The notes under the pieces: generated by a model
What the model was told of the DNA's origin: nothing
The model's input: only the letters and a program-made list of their open reading frames with translations
Databases searched by the model: none
Translations under genes and position numbers: made by a program
Shown: positions 5,787-12,156 of the stretch, one piece after another
How positions within the stretch are numbered: position 1 is the first letter of the stretch
How the letters are laid out: every line of letters begins with the position of its first letter
Virus record (IMG/VR): IMGVR_UViG_3300034196_000127
Span: 1-37,469 of that record
Strand: one strand, 5' to 3'
Origin: a virus
DNA: 37,469 bases

Positions 5787-6215
5787 TTAGAGTGTCGCCA
5801 GGGCGGCCACTGGGTGCAGCACCGGAATGATCCCCACCAGGCGGGTGAGGTGTTCGCGGTCGCGTGAAATCAGTGTGGTGCCGAACTGCTGGGCGACCGC
5901 CGCATACACCGCATCGGCCCCGCGCAGGCGGTGGGTTGCTGCCAGCGTAGCGGCCTGGCGTGCGAGGCCCGCATCCAGCGACACGAAGGTGATGATGCGC
6001 AGCCGCGTGAGGATATCGGCGAGGCGCTGGGCGCGGGCCGCGTCGCGTAGGCGGCTCACCGTGCCGGCCACCTCTACCACCACCAGGGTCGGCACGATCA
6101 CCGCGATCTGGCGGGCGCGCAGCAGGCCGAGCAGCTGCCGGCTCGCGGCGTGGTCCTGCTCGTGCGGCTCGACCGCGTTGATGAAGACGCTCGTGTCGAT
6201 GGTGTACATGCTCAC
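5787..6215 (-). CDS. vapC: PIN-domain toxin, VapC-like
   Basis: A 142-residue PIN-domain ribonuclease. The acidic active-site residues are all present: Asp7 (TIDTSVFIN), Glu48 (VVVEVAG), Asp101 (RGADAVYAA) and Asp119 (LISRDREHL). Length and order are those of VapC toxins, which cleave tRNA or rRNA and stop growth. Start GTG 6215 overlaps the antitoxin stop (GTGA); an ATG two codons on (6209) is a possible alternative. Antitoxin first, toxin second, and 4-base coupling are the usual TA layout. It would kill or arrest cells that lose the element. Confidence 0.88.
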   Translation of the reverse strand: MSMYTIDTSVFINAVEPHEQDHAASRQLLGLLRARQIAVIVPTLVVVEVAGTVSRLRDAARAQRLADILTRLRIITFVSLDAGLARQAATLAATHRLRGADAVYAAVAQQFGTTLISRDREHLTRLVGIIPVLHPVAALATL

Positions 6216-6454
6216 CGCCGCATGGCCGACAGCAGATCGGCGCTGTCGGTCGCCAGCGGCGGCAGGGCGGCGGACTCGTCGCTGAGGCGCAGCAGCTCGC
6301 CCCAGGAGTCGCCGGCGTCCTCGGCCGGCAGGGCGGGCAGGGCGGCGGCGAGATCCGGCGCCAGGCGCGCGATCAGGCGCAGCTTGTCGGCGGCGGGCAG
6401 GCGCTGGGCCAGGGTGAGCACCTGGGCGAGGGTTGGGGTGTCGGCGAGAGACAT
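6212..6454 (-). CDS. Antitoxin of the VapC-like toxin (putative)
   Basis: An 80-residue acidic protein. ATG 6454 has AAAGGAG at good distance. The N-terminal half is helical (LAQVLTLAQRLPAADKLRLI), typical of the small antitoxins that precede PIN toxins in phage and cyanobacterial/Chloroflexota genomes (AbrB-less, DUF-type). The C-terminal half (LLRLSDESAALPPLATDSAD) is the kind of extended tail that wraps the toxin. Its identity rests on position and size. No DNA-binding motif is certain. Confidence 0.65.
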   Translation of the reverse strand: MSLADTPTLAQVLTLAQRLPAADKLRLIARLAPDLAAALPALPAEDAGDSWGELLRLSDESAALPPLATDSADLLSAMRR

Positions 6455-6482
6455 CTGCGGCTCCTTTCCATGGCGCGCGTGC

Positions 6483-6824
6483 CTACAGCTCCAGGAGGAT
6501 GCGGAGATAATCGGCAACCTTCCCCATCGTCGTGTCGGCGACCACGCCCCAACGGTCGATCAGTCGTTCCTTGGAGATGGAGCGCACGGCTTCGCACATC
6601 GCATAGGACGTGGTCTTGAGTCCGCCCTCTGGCGGCTCGATGCGCACATGGCTCTGCACGCGCCGAGCGCGCGTGGTGAGCGACACGACGATGACCAGAT
6701 CGGCAGGGCCTTGATTGAAGGTGTTCGTGGAGACGATCAGCACGGGCCGTTTCCCAAACTGTTCGTGTCCACGGGTGGGGTCGAGGTCGGCAAACCAGAC
6801 CTCCTTGCGCGACGGGTCGGGCAT
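6483..6824 (-). CDS. mazF: MazF/PemK-type mRNA interferase toxin
   Basis: A 113-residue protein with the MazF/PemK signature: KEVWFADLDPTRGHEQFGKR followed by PVLIVSTN, then LVIVVSLTTR, and KTTSYAMCEAVRSISKERL near residue 75-90. The family cleaves mRNA at short sequences and folds as an SH3-like barrel. The ATG at 6824 is 5 bases after the antitoxin stop, and its ribosome site (GAGGAG) lies in the antitoxin's last codons, so translation is coupled. It forms a second addiction module with the gene at 6830. Confidence 0.9.
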   Translation of the reverse strand: MPDPSRKEVWFADLDPTRGHEQFGKRPVLIVSTNTFNQGPADLVIVVSLTTRARRVQSHVRIEPPEGGLKTTSYAMCEAVRSISKERLIDRWGVVADTTMGKVADYLRILLEL

Positions 6825-6829
6825 GGATC

Positions 6830-7078
6830 TTACTCCTCGGGAAGCCCATCAGCAAGCGTAGCGTCCCACGCCTCGCGCTCGGCTCGCACCTCTGCCCACG
6901 CCGATGGGTCGGCGCGCAACGCGGCATAGTCCGCATTGATTTGATCGAGGATGCGCTGGCGTCGCAGCATCTCGATGGCCTGCTCCACCAGGTCGGCCAT
7001 CGATGTGCCGAACTCGCGTGCGAGGGTGGCAACCAGCTGATGGGTTTTCTCAGACACACGAATGGTCGTGGTGCTCAT
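6830..7078 (-). CDS. mazE: Ribbon-helix-helix antitoxin of the MazF toxin
   Basis: An 82-residue protein. Residues 1-45 (TTIRVSEKTHQLVATLAREF, then SMADLVEQAIEMLRRQ) form a typical MetJ/Arc ribbon-helix-helix DNA-binding domain. The acidic, tryptophan-containing C-terminal part would bind and block MazF. ATG 7078 is chosen because AGGGAG precedes it; the longer open frame has no signal. A promoter at 7174-7201 serves this pair, and the antitoxin-toxin complex is expected to repress it. Confidence 0.82.
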   Translation of the reverse strand: MSTTTIRVSEKTHQLVATLAREFGTSMADLVEQAIEMLRRQRILDQINADYAALRADPSAWAEVRAEREAWDATLADGLPEE

Positions 7079-7173
7079 GGGGCAGCTCCCTGGCGCTTGG
7101 GGGCGCGTGAAGCCCGCGTGCTCCAGGCGCCTCGTACGCGCTTGGGGCATCGCAGAGTGGTGTTGTTAGCTCT

Positions 7174-7201
7174 ATTGTAGCCTGAAAAGTCTACAGGTCA
7201 A
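7174..7201 (-). promoter_or_regulatory. Promoter of the MazEF-like operon
   Basis: On the minus strand TTGACC (7201-7196), a 16-base spacer, then TACAAT (7179-7174): a near-consensus sigma70 promoter. An inverted repeat TGTAG/CTACA within the spacer and -10 box could be the antitoxin operator. It lies just after the hairpin at 7205-7258 that closes the upstream operon. Confidence 0.75.
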
Positions 7202-7204
7202 GCG

Positions 7205-7258
7205 ACATCACACCGCGCCCCGGCGTCCGAGATCGGACGCCGGGGCGCGGTGTGATGT
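7205..7258. terminator. 26-bp perfect hairpin between operons
   Basis: Two perfect 26-base arms (7205-7230 and 7233-7258) around a GA centre, core CACCGCGCCCC/GGGGCGCGGTG. It stands between the end of the early operon (stop at 7321) and the MazEF promoter, so it should insulate the toxin genes. There is no T-run; other hairpins here with the same CGCCCC core also lack one. Confidence 0.65.
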
Positions 7259-7320
7259 GCGTAAAGATAACGTGCGGTGGCGTTGGCACTGGCGCAAGAT
7301 TGGCGTAAGCTGGCGCGAGC

Positions 7321-8217
7321 CTAGCGCCGCCCGCCGCTGGCCAGGTACTCGTCCGCTGTCTGCCGGCGCGGCTGCGGAGACTCCTCGAACACCCCGCCCG
7401 GCGCGGGAGCGGGCTCGGCGGGCGCGGGCTCGGCCGGCGGCGGCACGCTGGCCTCGTCGGGCGATGTGGCGTACTCGTTGGCCCAGACCTGCACCGCCTC
7501 CCAGGCCCGCTCGGCCATACCGTGAACTGCCGCCGGCCGCCACACGCCGCGCAGGTACTCGGCGTCAACCTCCGCAGGGTGCAGGCTCTTGAATGGCACA
7601 ACCGTGGCCGTGTCGCCCTTGCCCCACTCCTGCTCGTCGGCCGGGCCGAGGGGCATGACGATCTCGTGGTAGGTGACGATCTCGGGGTGGCGGGTGCGAT
7701 CCACCAGGCCGTCGGCCGCCTCGCAGACCCGCCCGTGGTCGATGAGGCAGGCCAGCAGCACGTCGGTCATCCGCGACCGCACCGAGAGCTGCACCAGGGG
7801 CTTGGCGCCGTCGATGTCCAGGTAGCCACGGATGCCCATCTTGCTGCGCTCATTTGCGCCCCAGCGCATGCCGATGCCCGCCTCGCTGGTGAGCCGCGCG
7901 TTGCGCCCGGCCAGGCTGCCCGCCACCGTGGGGGCCACCGGCCCGCTGGTGATCGGGTAGAGCCGCACCGACTCGCCGATGAACCAGTGACGCACGATCT
8001 CGGCCCCGCCCTGGCGCTGGTGCTTGATCTCGATCGGTATGACCTTCGCCGCCCGCATAGCCTCGTCGAGATCGGCGTCTTTGCCCACCTCAATATGGAA
8101 CCCTACCAGCGGCGTGAATCGCCCGCTGCCGATTGTCTGCCGGGCGACGCTTTTGCCGTTGGCGTACTGGAGGGTCGCCGCCTCCTGCACTGCCTGAACC
8201 TTGTTTCTGCCGATCAT
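7321..8217 (-). CDS. Conserved-looking early protein, 298 residues, unknown
   Basis: ATG 8217 with a strong AGGAGG. The first 240 residues look globular and mixed alpha/beta (FTPLVGFHIEVGKDADLDEA, IRGYLDIDGAKPLVQLSVRS, EIVTYHEIVMPLG). The C-terminal 50 are proline- and alanine-rich with a PAEPAPAEPAP repeat, a flexible linker, ending in a short conserved-looking tail (TADEYLASGG). A globular domain plus disordered tail with a short terminal peptide is also the layout of single-strand DNA-binding and recombination proteins. That is a guess; no motif proves it. It is last in the early minus-strand operon. Confidence 0.7.
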   Translation of the reverse strand: MIGRNKVQAVQEAATLQYANGKSVARQTIGSGRFTPLVGFHIEVGKDADLDEAMRAAKVIPIEIKHQRQGGAEIVRHWFIGESVRLYPITSGPVAPTVAGSLAGRNARLTSEAGIGMRWGANERSKMGIRGYLDIDGAKPLVQLSVRSRMTDVLLACLIDHGRVCEAADGLVDRTRHPEIVTYHEIVMPLGPADEQEWGKGDTATVVPFKSLHPAEVDAEYLRGVWRPAAVHGMAERAWEAVQVWANEYATSPDEASVPPPAEPAPAEPAPAPGGVFEESPQPRRQTADEYLASGGRR

Positions 8218-8229
8218 CGTGGGCCTCCT

Positions 8230-8254
8230 GAATGATGAATGATGAATGATGAAT
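8230..8254. repeat. Short tandem repeat, 7-bp unit
   Basis: Three and a half copies of GAATGAT in a row fill the spacer between the genes at 8260 and 8217. The repeat sets the distance between one stop and the next ribosome site, and could vary by slippage. Confidence 0.7.
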
Positions 8255-8259
8255 GCAGA

Positions 8260-8463
8260 TCAGGCCGTCGGCGGTCGCTGCGGCCGGCTCGCCTCGCTCA
8301 GCGCGTCCCAGGCCGGCGCCGCCATGCGGAGCGGCGTCAGCGCCAGCCGGGCCAGCTCGCGGGCGGCCGAGGGCTCCAGGGCCTGATCCTCGACCAGCTC
8401 GGCGGCCAGGGCCTCGATCTCCTCGCGCACGTCGGCGCGGCGGGTGCGGGTGCGGCGGCTCAC
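8260..8463 (-). CDS. Small helical protein, 67 residues, unknown
   Basis: GTG 8463 overlaps the stop of the preceding gene (GTGA). The sequence is basic at the start (SRRTRTRRADV) and then helical (EEIEALAAELVEDQALEPSA). No family is recognised. It belongs to the early operon by coupling. Confidence 0.55.
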   Translation of the reverse strand: MSRRTRTRRADVREEIEALAAELVEDQALEPSAARELARLALTPLRMAAPAWDALSEASRPQRPPTA

Positions 8464-8780
8464 GGGTTCACCTCGCGATCCAGGCCAAGCGCGATGGCGC
8501 GGGCCTCGCCGACGGCCCGCGCCATCGGGTTGGTCGCCTTCGCCACCAGCACCGGCCCCAGCCGCTCGGCGGGCAGCAGCCCCAGCGCCACCCAGCCCAG
8601 GATCACCAGGCGCCCGCTCATCCGCCGCGCCGTCGCCAGCACGCTGGCCTGGGCGCACACCTGAACGTCGTCGAGCGAGGCTAGCCACAGGGCCTTGGCG
8701 ACCTCCGTCCCGCCCCGCCACTCCTCCGCCGTCAGCATCCCCGGCGCTACGATCGTCAGCCCCTCAGTGGTAGTGCTCAT
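8460..8780 (-). CDS. Early-operon protein, 106 residues, unknown
   Basis: ATG 8780, with GAGAGG about 10 bases upstream, is preferred over the longer open frame. The product is helical (EEWRGGTEVAKALWLASLDD) with one moderately hydrophobic stretch (RLVILGWVALGLLPAERLG) that is more likely a buried helix than a membrane span. It is second in the operon driven by the promoter at 9783-9811, 94 bases downstream of the first gene. Function is unknown. Confidence 0.6.
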   Translation of the reverse strand: MSTTTEGLTIVAPGMLTAEEWRGGTEVAKALWLASLDDVQVCAQASVLATARRMSGRLVILGWVALGLLPAERLGPVLVAKATNPMARAVGEARAIALGLDREVNP

Positions 8781-8874
8781 CCGTGGTATCCTCTCTGCTG
8801 CCGAGGCGGGTGTTTCTTGGAGGTCTCGCCCGTCTCGACTTGGGGGCTCAGGAGCAATCCTGAGCCCTTGCGTG

Positions 8875-9732
8875 TTACAGCGCCCGCAGCGCCCGCCGGC
8901 AGAGGTCGGCCATGCCGTGCAGCGCGTCAGTGATCGGCAGCGAGGCGTAGAACAGCTGATCGGCGGCGTCGCCGGGCTCATCGGCGCAGGGCAGCAGCGC
9001 CTCGACAGTGGCCGCGATGCGCTCCAGGGCCTTCGCCGCGTCCCGCAGGCTGCGGCGCGACTCGGCCAGCGACCGGGGCGCGTCTACGAGGTCGCCCACC
9101 AGGGCGGCGGCGCGGCCGGGGGTGAGGAAGCTCAGGCGCTCCGCCGGCGTGGGCTCGAAGGGCAGCGGGTCGGGGGTATGCACCCAGTGGCCCGCCTCCC
9201 CGTCGTTGCGGTAGTCCTCGTACTCGGGCGGGATGTCGCCGGGGAAGGGCGTGCGCTCCAGGCCCTCGCGCTCGCTGCGGGCGGCGAAGTAGACCTCGGC
9301 CTCGGCGCGGACGCGGGGCTGGGCGGCGATGTAGGCGGCGTAGCAGTCGTTGTTGTCCGCTGCGGCCTTCGCCAGCTCCAGCTGGCCCAGCGCCTCGGCC
9401 TCGGCCAGCTTCGCCGCCGCGATCTCGGCCAGCTTCAGCTCCCAGCGCTCGCGGATGCAGCCCCAGGGGATGTCGATGCCCCGCTCGACACGCAGGTAGC
9501 AGGCCATGTCGATGGCCTGCAGCAGCCGCGCGTCCGGGGTCAGCTCCGCCAGCTGCGCCCACGCCTCGACCGGCGCCGTGCGGAACGTCGCCATGAGCGC
9601 CGCGCACACCACGTCGGCGGCCGCGAGCTGCTGATCGCGCAGGATGGTGTTGATCTCCCGGCGGTTCCGCGACTCCAGAAGGGTGAGGTTGTGCTGGTAG
9701 CGGTTGAGGCGGTAGGCACGGGTGGTGGTCAT
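8875..9732 (-). CDS. First gene of the early operon, 285 residues, unknown
   Basis: ATG 9732 has AAAGGAG in front and lies about 45 bases after the predicted transcription start, so it is the first product of the promoter opposing the repressor gene. In temperate phages this place holds lytic-side regulators or early replication/recombination genes. The protein is mostly alpha-helical and charged (IRERWELKLAEIAAAKLAEA; RRSLRDAAKALERIAATVEA), without membrane segments or enzyme motifs I can name. Confidence 0.7.
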   Translation of the reverse strand: MTTTRAYRLNRYQHNLTLLESRNRREINTILRDQQLAAADVVCAALMATFRTAPVEAWAQLAELTPDARLLQAIDMACYLRVERGIDIPWGCIRERWELKLAEIAAAKLAEAEALGQLELAKAAADNNDCYAAYIAAQPRVRAEAEVYFAARSEREGLERTPFPGDIPPEYEDYRNDGEAGHWVHTPDPLPFEPTPAERLSFLTPGRAAALVGDLVDAPRSLAESRRSLRDAAKALERIAATVEALLPCADEPGDAADQLFYASLPITDALHGMADLCRRALRAL

Positions 9733-9782
9733 GGCGGTGGTCTCCTTTGTTGGCTAGCGATGTTGACTTGTTCTTGAGAATA

Positions 9783-9811
9783 ATTATAGAGGATAAGCCG
9801 ATTGTTGTCAA
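9783..9811 (-). promoter_or_regulatory. Early (lytic-side) promoter
   Basis: On the minus strand a perfect TTGACA (9811-9806), 17-base spacer and perfect TATAAT (9788-9783). It drives the operon at 9732-7321. The -35 lies in the left arm of the shared operator, so the repressor would block it directly. Confidence 0.9.
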
Positions 9812-9839
9812 GACCTTCTGAGGTGATCTTGACAACAAT
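9801..9839. promoter_or_regulatory. Shared operator between repressor and early operon
   Basis: Two perfect 13-base arms (ATTGTTGTCAAGA and its complement) at 9801-9813 and 9827-9839 with a 13-base spacer. Each arm contains the TTGACA -35 box of one of the two divergent promoters. Arm centres are 26 bp apart, two and a half turns. This is the expected binding site of the Xre protein encoded next door. Confidence 0.85.
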
Positions 9840-9857
9840 TCAGGCACATGCTAGGAT
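9829..9857 (+). promoter_or_regulatory. Repressor promoter
   Basis: TTGACA (9829-9834), 17 bases, TAGGAT (9852-9857): a good sigma70 promoter, weaker at -10 than its divergent partner. It starts transcription about 28 bases before the Xre gene. Overlap with the operator arm implies autoregulation. Confidence 0.85.
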
Positions 9858-9891
9858 AAGCAGCGTTGTGAGAGAGAAAGAGAGGCCGAGG

Positions 9892-10173
9892 ATGTCAAAA
9901 ATCGTCAGCAAGGCGCGGAGGCTTCGGCTAGATTACGCCTCGAAGATTGGGCGTCCTGTGGAGCTGCGCGAGGTGGCTGGTGCAATCGGGATGACCGATG
10001 CGGCACTGTCCCGCTTCGAGCGAGGCCAAACAGAGCGCGTCGATTTTGACACGCTCCAGAAGCTCTGCGGGTTTTACACGGAGAAACTGGAGAAGCCTAT
10101 TGGAGTTGGGGATATCTTGGAGTATGATCCAAATAACAAGCGGGGCTTCGAGCTAGCCGGCGTTAGTGCCTAG
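9892..10173 (+). CDS. Xre/Cro-CI family repressor
   Basis: A 93-residue protein. The start at 9892 has GAGAGG upstream and lies after the promoter; the longer frame would begin inside it. Residues about 24-62 are a Cro/CI helix-turn-helix (ELREVAGAIG, MTDAALSRFERGQ, FDTLQKLCGFY). No C-terminal cleavage or dimerisation domain of lambda CI size is present. As the only repressor-like gene, divergent from the early operon across a symmetrical operator, it is the candidate lysogeny switch. The end of the gene forms part of its own terminator stem. Confidence 0.88.
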   Translation: MSKIVSKARRLRLDYASKIGRPVELREVAGAIGMTDAALSRFERGQTERVDFDTLQKLCGFYTEKLEKPIGVGDILEYDPNNKRGFELAGVSA

Positions 10174-10186
10174 CTCGAAGCCCCGC
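10140..10186 (+). terminator. Terminator of the Xre gene
   Basis: Perfect 17-base arms (10140-10156 and 10170-10186) with a 13-base loop that includes the stop codon, followed by TGTTTGT. The stem uses the last coding bases of the repressor gene. Confidence 0.75.
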
Positions 10187-10250
10187 TGTTTGTGGCCGCG
10201 CTGCGACCGTCGAAAAGCTCAGCGCCGCCACTGGTACCGTCGACCTCCCT
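10182..10250. repeat. Boundary repeat of small-gene array, copy A
   Basis: About 68 bases that align with 11221-11284 at roughly four bases in five, beginning CCCGCTGTTTGTGG and including TCAGCGCCGCCAC (10219-10231). A partial copy is at 10748-10760. Further on, a small hairpin (GCTCCC..GGGAGC) and AAAAGGAGAG look like the leader of a plus-strand gene, but no start codon follows. The plus-strand partner gene of this unit seems to be lost. Confidence 0.6.
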
Positions 10251-10324
10251 GCCGTGCGACCTGAAGATCGGCATCTATGGTGAAGCTCCCTCTGAGGGAG
10301 CGGGCACCCAAAAGGAGAGTAGCC

Positions 10325-10720
10325 TTACTTACACAAGGGCAGTCCTACATCAAGGATGGGCTGGGTGGACACGGGGTAGCGTGAGTCTAATGGGTCTGGA
10401 CGCCGGATCGGGGCAATATCTTGAAAGCGCCCACTACTCACCGCTGTGCCATTCAGCGCATAGGTCTTCCCGTCGGCGATGAAGACCACGTAGCGCCCCT
10501 CAAGGCACATTACAGAGCCTTTATCTACGGTAAATGGCCACTTATCGCCCAACTCAGCACGCGTAATGGTGCGGTTGGTGCCTTCACTGGCGGGCACGCT
10601 GGCCGGCGAAGCCCTACGCTGCCCGGTGCTCCAAAGCATGAAGCCACCAATGGCGATCGCAAGGACGACGAGGGCAAGCAACTTCGTGTTCTGGTTACGT
10701 TGTGGAGTAGATTGCTGCAC
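10325..10720 (-). CDS. DUF2511-like anchored or exported protein
   Basis: A 131-residue protein. The N-terminal polar stretch is followed by one membrane/signal segment (LLALVVLAIAIGGFMLW). The rest matches the pattern of the YebY-type DUF2511 domain: ITRAELGDKWPFTVDKGSVM, a cysteine, YVVFIADGKTYALNGTAV, and a second cysteine near the end. Start GTG 10720 is preferred to GTG 10738 because GAAAGGCGTTGAAA, the same box that precedes neighbouring minus-strand genes, is then correctly placed. Such a protein in a phage is a likely lysogenic conversion gene acting at the envelope. The function is unknown even for the family. Confidence 0.7.
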   Translation of the reverse strand: MQQSTPQRNQNTKLLALVVLAIAIGGFMLWSTGQRRASPASVPASEGTNRTITRAELGDKWPFTVDKGSVMCLEGRYVVFIADGKTYALNGTAVSSGRFQDIAPIRRPDPLDSRYPVSTQPILDVGLPLCK

Positions 10721-10842
10721 GATTTCAACGCCTTTCACTGGAAAGTCTCAGCGCCGCCACGATGCTACCCACCGACTCTCACTGCTGAGTCATCGGCTTC
10801 TATGAACACTGCCCCCAATGGGAGCGAGGAAGGGACTGAGGG

Positions 10843-11052
10843 ATGGACGAAGAAGGAGTCCGTCAGATCGTGCGGGAGGAACTCTCCCAATTGCTCAATG
10901 TCTCGACAGCCAGGCTAGATCATCTCAAGGCCGAAATCGTCCAGAGCATCTCGCAGATGCTCAGCGCGTCCCTTGATCAGGTCATTCTTGTCCATGCATC
11001 ACCCGATGCATCTTCTGAAAGCCGTCAATCAGGATCTGGTCGTTCTTGCTGA
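10843..11052 (+). CDS. Small helical protein, 69 residues
   Basis: ATG 10843 follows GAGGAAGGGACTGAGGG. The first 50 residues are convincing and amphipathic (GVRQIVREELSQLLNVSTAR, then LDHLKAEIVQSISQMLSASL). The last 20 overlap a minus-strand gene at 10982 and look unnatural, so the 3' end may have been lost and replaced. Function unknown. It is one of the alternating tiny genes of this region. Confidence 0.55.
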   Translation: MDEEGVRQIVREELSQLLNVSTARLDHLKAEIVQSISQMLSASLDQVILVHASPDASSESRQSGSGRSC

Positions 11053-11185
11053 GGATGTCTACGAGCACGGTGAGCGGCATCCAGATCTCGCGATACCCGT
11101 CGCCATCGGGGACGCGGAGGCAGATTTCGGCGTTACGGAAGTGCTCTGCTCGTGTCTGCTCCTGGGGTAGTTGCTTGTCTGACAT
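10982..11185 (-). CDS. Small protein, 67 residues, unknown
   Basis: ATG 11185 is preceded by GAAAGGGTTTGAAA, the box found before other minus-strand genes of the array. The product looks like a genuine small domain (FRNAEICLRVPDGDGYREIW, MPLTVLVDILSKNDQILIDG). No family is recognised. It converges with and overlaps the 3' end of the plus gene at 10843 by 71 bases. Confidence 0.6.
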   Translation of the reverse strand: MSDKQLPQEQTRAEHFRNAEICLRVPDGDGYREIWMPLTVLVDILSKNDQILIDGFQKMHRVMHGQE

Positions 11186-11190
11186 GGTGT

Positions 11191-11204
11191 TTCAAACCCT
11201 TTCG
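11191..11204 (-). promoter_or_regulatory. Recurring ribosome-site box GAAAGGGTTTGAAA
   Basis: This 14-base box, read on the minus strand, ends 5 bases before ATG 11185. Copies occur at 11780-11793 (before GTG 11772), 12162-12175 (one base different, no gene follows) and 10723-10736 (two bases different, before GTG 10720). AAAGGG supplies the Shine-Dalgarno part; the conserved TTTGAAA suggests a further role. GGAAAGGGTTG at 14249 on the plus strand is related. Confidence 0.6.
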
Positions 11205-11220
11205 TCGCAGGATGCGCCGC

Positions 11221-11284
11221 CCCGCTGTTTGTGGATGCGCTGCGCACCGGATCAAAGTTCTCAGCACCGCCACTATGGCTACCT
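11221..11284. repeat. Boundary repeat of small-gene array, copy C
   Basis: Second full copy of the boundary element at 10182-10250: CCCGCTGTTTGTGG, then GCGCTGCG, then TCAGCACCGCCAC at 11261-11273. Here it is followed by a hairpin, AAGGAGAGAGG and a real start codon at 11322, which shows what copy A has lost. Confidence 0.6.
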
Positions 11285-11321
11285 CCCCGCTAGGAGAGGG
11301 AAGACCCGATAAGGAGAGAGG

Positions 11322-11567
11322 ATGGACAAAGCACCTGACGTGTATCTTCGGGAGATGCACCAGCGTACGCTCGAGCTGTCAGCAGCCATGCATCGCCGGA
11401 TCACGGAAATTCAGGCGGAAATCGATGCGGGCCATAGCGTTCGACGAGCCCTCCGAATTCGACTTCCCAAAGTTGTCGGGTTTCGTCGGCCGAGCCGAAC
11501 GCCGGCCCAACGCGCCCCAAACGGCGCCGCCGCGTGGTGGCGATTAAGTCCTGGTAGTCGTCGATAA
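11322..11567 (+). CDS. Small plus-strand ORF, C-terminal half doubtful
   Basis: ATG 11322 has AAGGAGAGAGG. The first 40 residues are plausible and helical (VYLREMHQRTLELSAAMHRR). After that the reading is arginine- and proline-rich, antisense to the gene ending at 11401, and does not look like protein. The original 3' end was probably replaced. Same pattern as the gene at 10843. Confidence 0.45.
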   Translation: MDKAPDVYLREMHQRTLELSAAMHRRITEIQAEIDAGHSVRRALRIRLPKVVGFRRPSRTPAQRAPNGAAAWWRLSPGSRR

Positions 11568-11772
11568 GCGCCACGAGCAGGCCACGCAGGCGGTAGAACT
11601 CAGGATGGTCGGGAAGGTCTGCGACGAACGGGCGGAGCGCATCAAGGGAGACCGCGTAGGCGCGAAAGAGGTTGCGGTCATAGGTGGTGTCCTCCGCTTT
11701 GCCATGCACCGCCGCCACGACGGCAGAGACTGCGCGCCAGGCGGTGCCATAGCAGAGAAGCGTTGCGTACAC
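11401..11772 (-). CDS. Small helical protein, 123 residues, unknown
   Basis: GTG 11772, 8 bases after the GAAAGGGTTTGAAA box (11780-11793). Helical throughout the middle (AYAVSLDALRPFVADLPDHP, LRGLLVALIDDYQDLIATTR), with a tyrosine- and proline-containing end (VERYGPHRFPPEFP). No family is recognised. It is convergent with and overlaps the plus ORF at 11322. The ribosome box is the main support for this start. Confidence 0.55.
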   Translation of the reverse strand: MYATLLCYGTAWRAVSAVVAAVHGKAEDTTYDRNLFRAYAVSLDALRPFVADLPDHPEFYRLRGLLVALIDDYQDLIATTRRRRLGRVGPAFGSADETRQLWEVEFGGLVERYGPHRFPPEFP

Positions 11773-11817
11773 GTGTTTTTTTCAAACCCTTTCATTCGGG
11801 AGGGGAGGAACGTTGCG

Positions 11818-12156
11818 ATGATCGAAGCTGAAACGGAAAAGCTGCTCCCCAAGGGGTATTTCAATCTTCCCAAGCTGCGCAGGGCGCTGGAGCAGCTGCG
11901 CCAGGAGATGCATGTCAACCCTGACGCGATCACGCTCCTCGACCAGCTCGACGCCTGGCTCACACCAGAGATGCGCCCGCTGCCATCCCTAACCAACCCA
12001 GCAGCGCTGGCCAAGACGATCAACACCTTTCACTCCGCCCTCGCCAGCGACGATCCCGAGTTAGTGCGCTTGTACGCCACCACCCTCTTCCGGCTCAGTG
12101 CGGCGACGATGTGCGGCGTCTACACGAGCGGCGCCCAGGTGGTCTACGAGATCTAG
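11818..12156 (+). CDS. Helical protein, 112 residues, unknown
   Basis: ATG 11818 follows GGGAGGGGAGG. Mostly alpha-helical (LPKLRRALEQLRQEMHVNPD, AKTINTFHSALASDDPELVR, LYATTLFRLSAATMCGVYTS). Last plus gene of the array, it ends about 170 bases before a strong terminator. Only 45 bases separate it from the start of its divergent neighbour, so both ribosome sites share this gap. Function unknown. Confidence 0.6.
   Translation: MIEAETEKLLPKGYFNLPKLRRALEQLRQEMHVNPDAITLLDQLDAWLTPEMRPLPSLTNPAALAKTINTFHSALASDDPELVRLYATTLFRLSAATMCGVYTSGAQVVYEI

Noticed and set aside
10192-10482. 96-codon plus-strand ORF in the small-gene array
   Set aside because: Its start lies in the repressor terminator tail and boundary repeat, there is no ribosome site, and its second half is antisense to the DUF2511-like gene. 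It looks like remnant leader sequence, not a gene.
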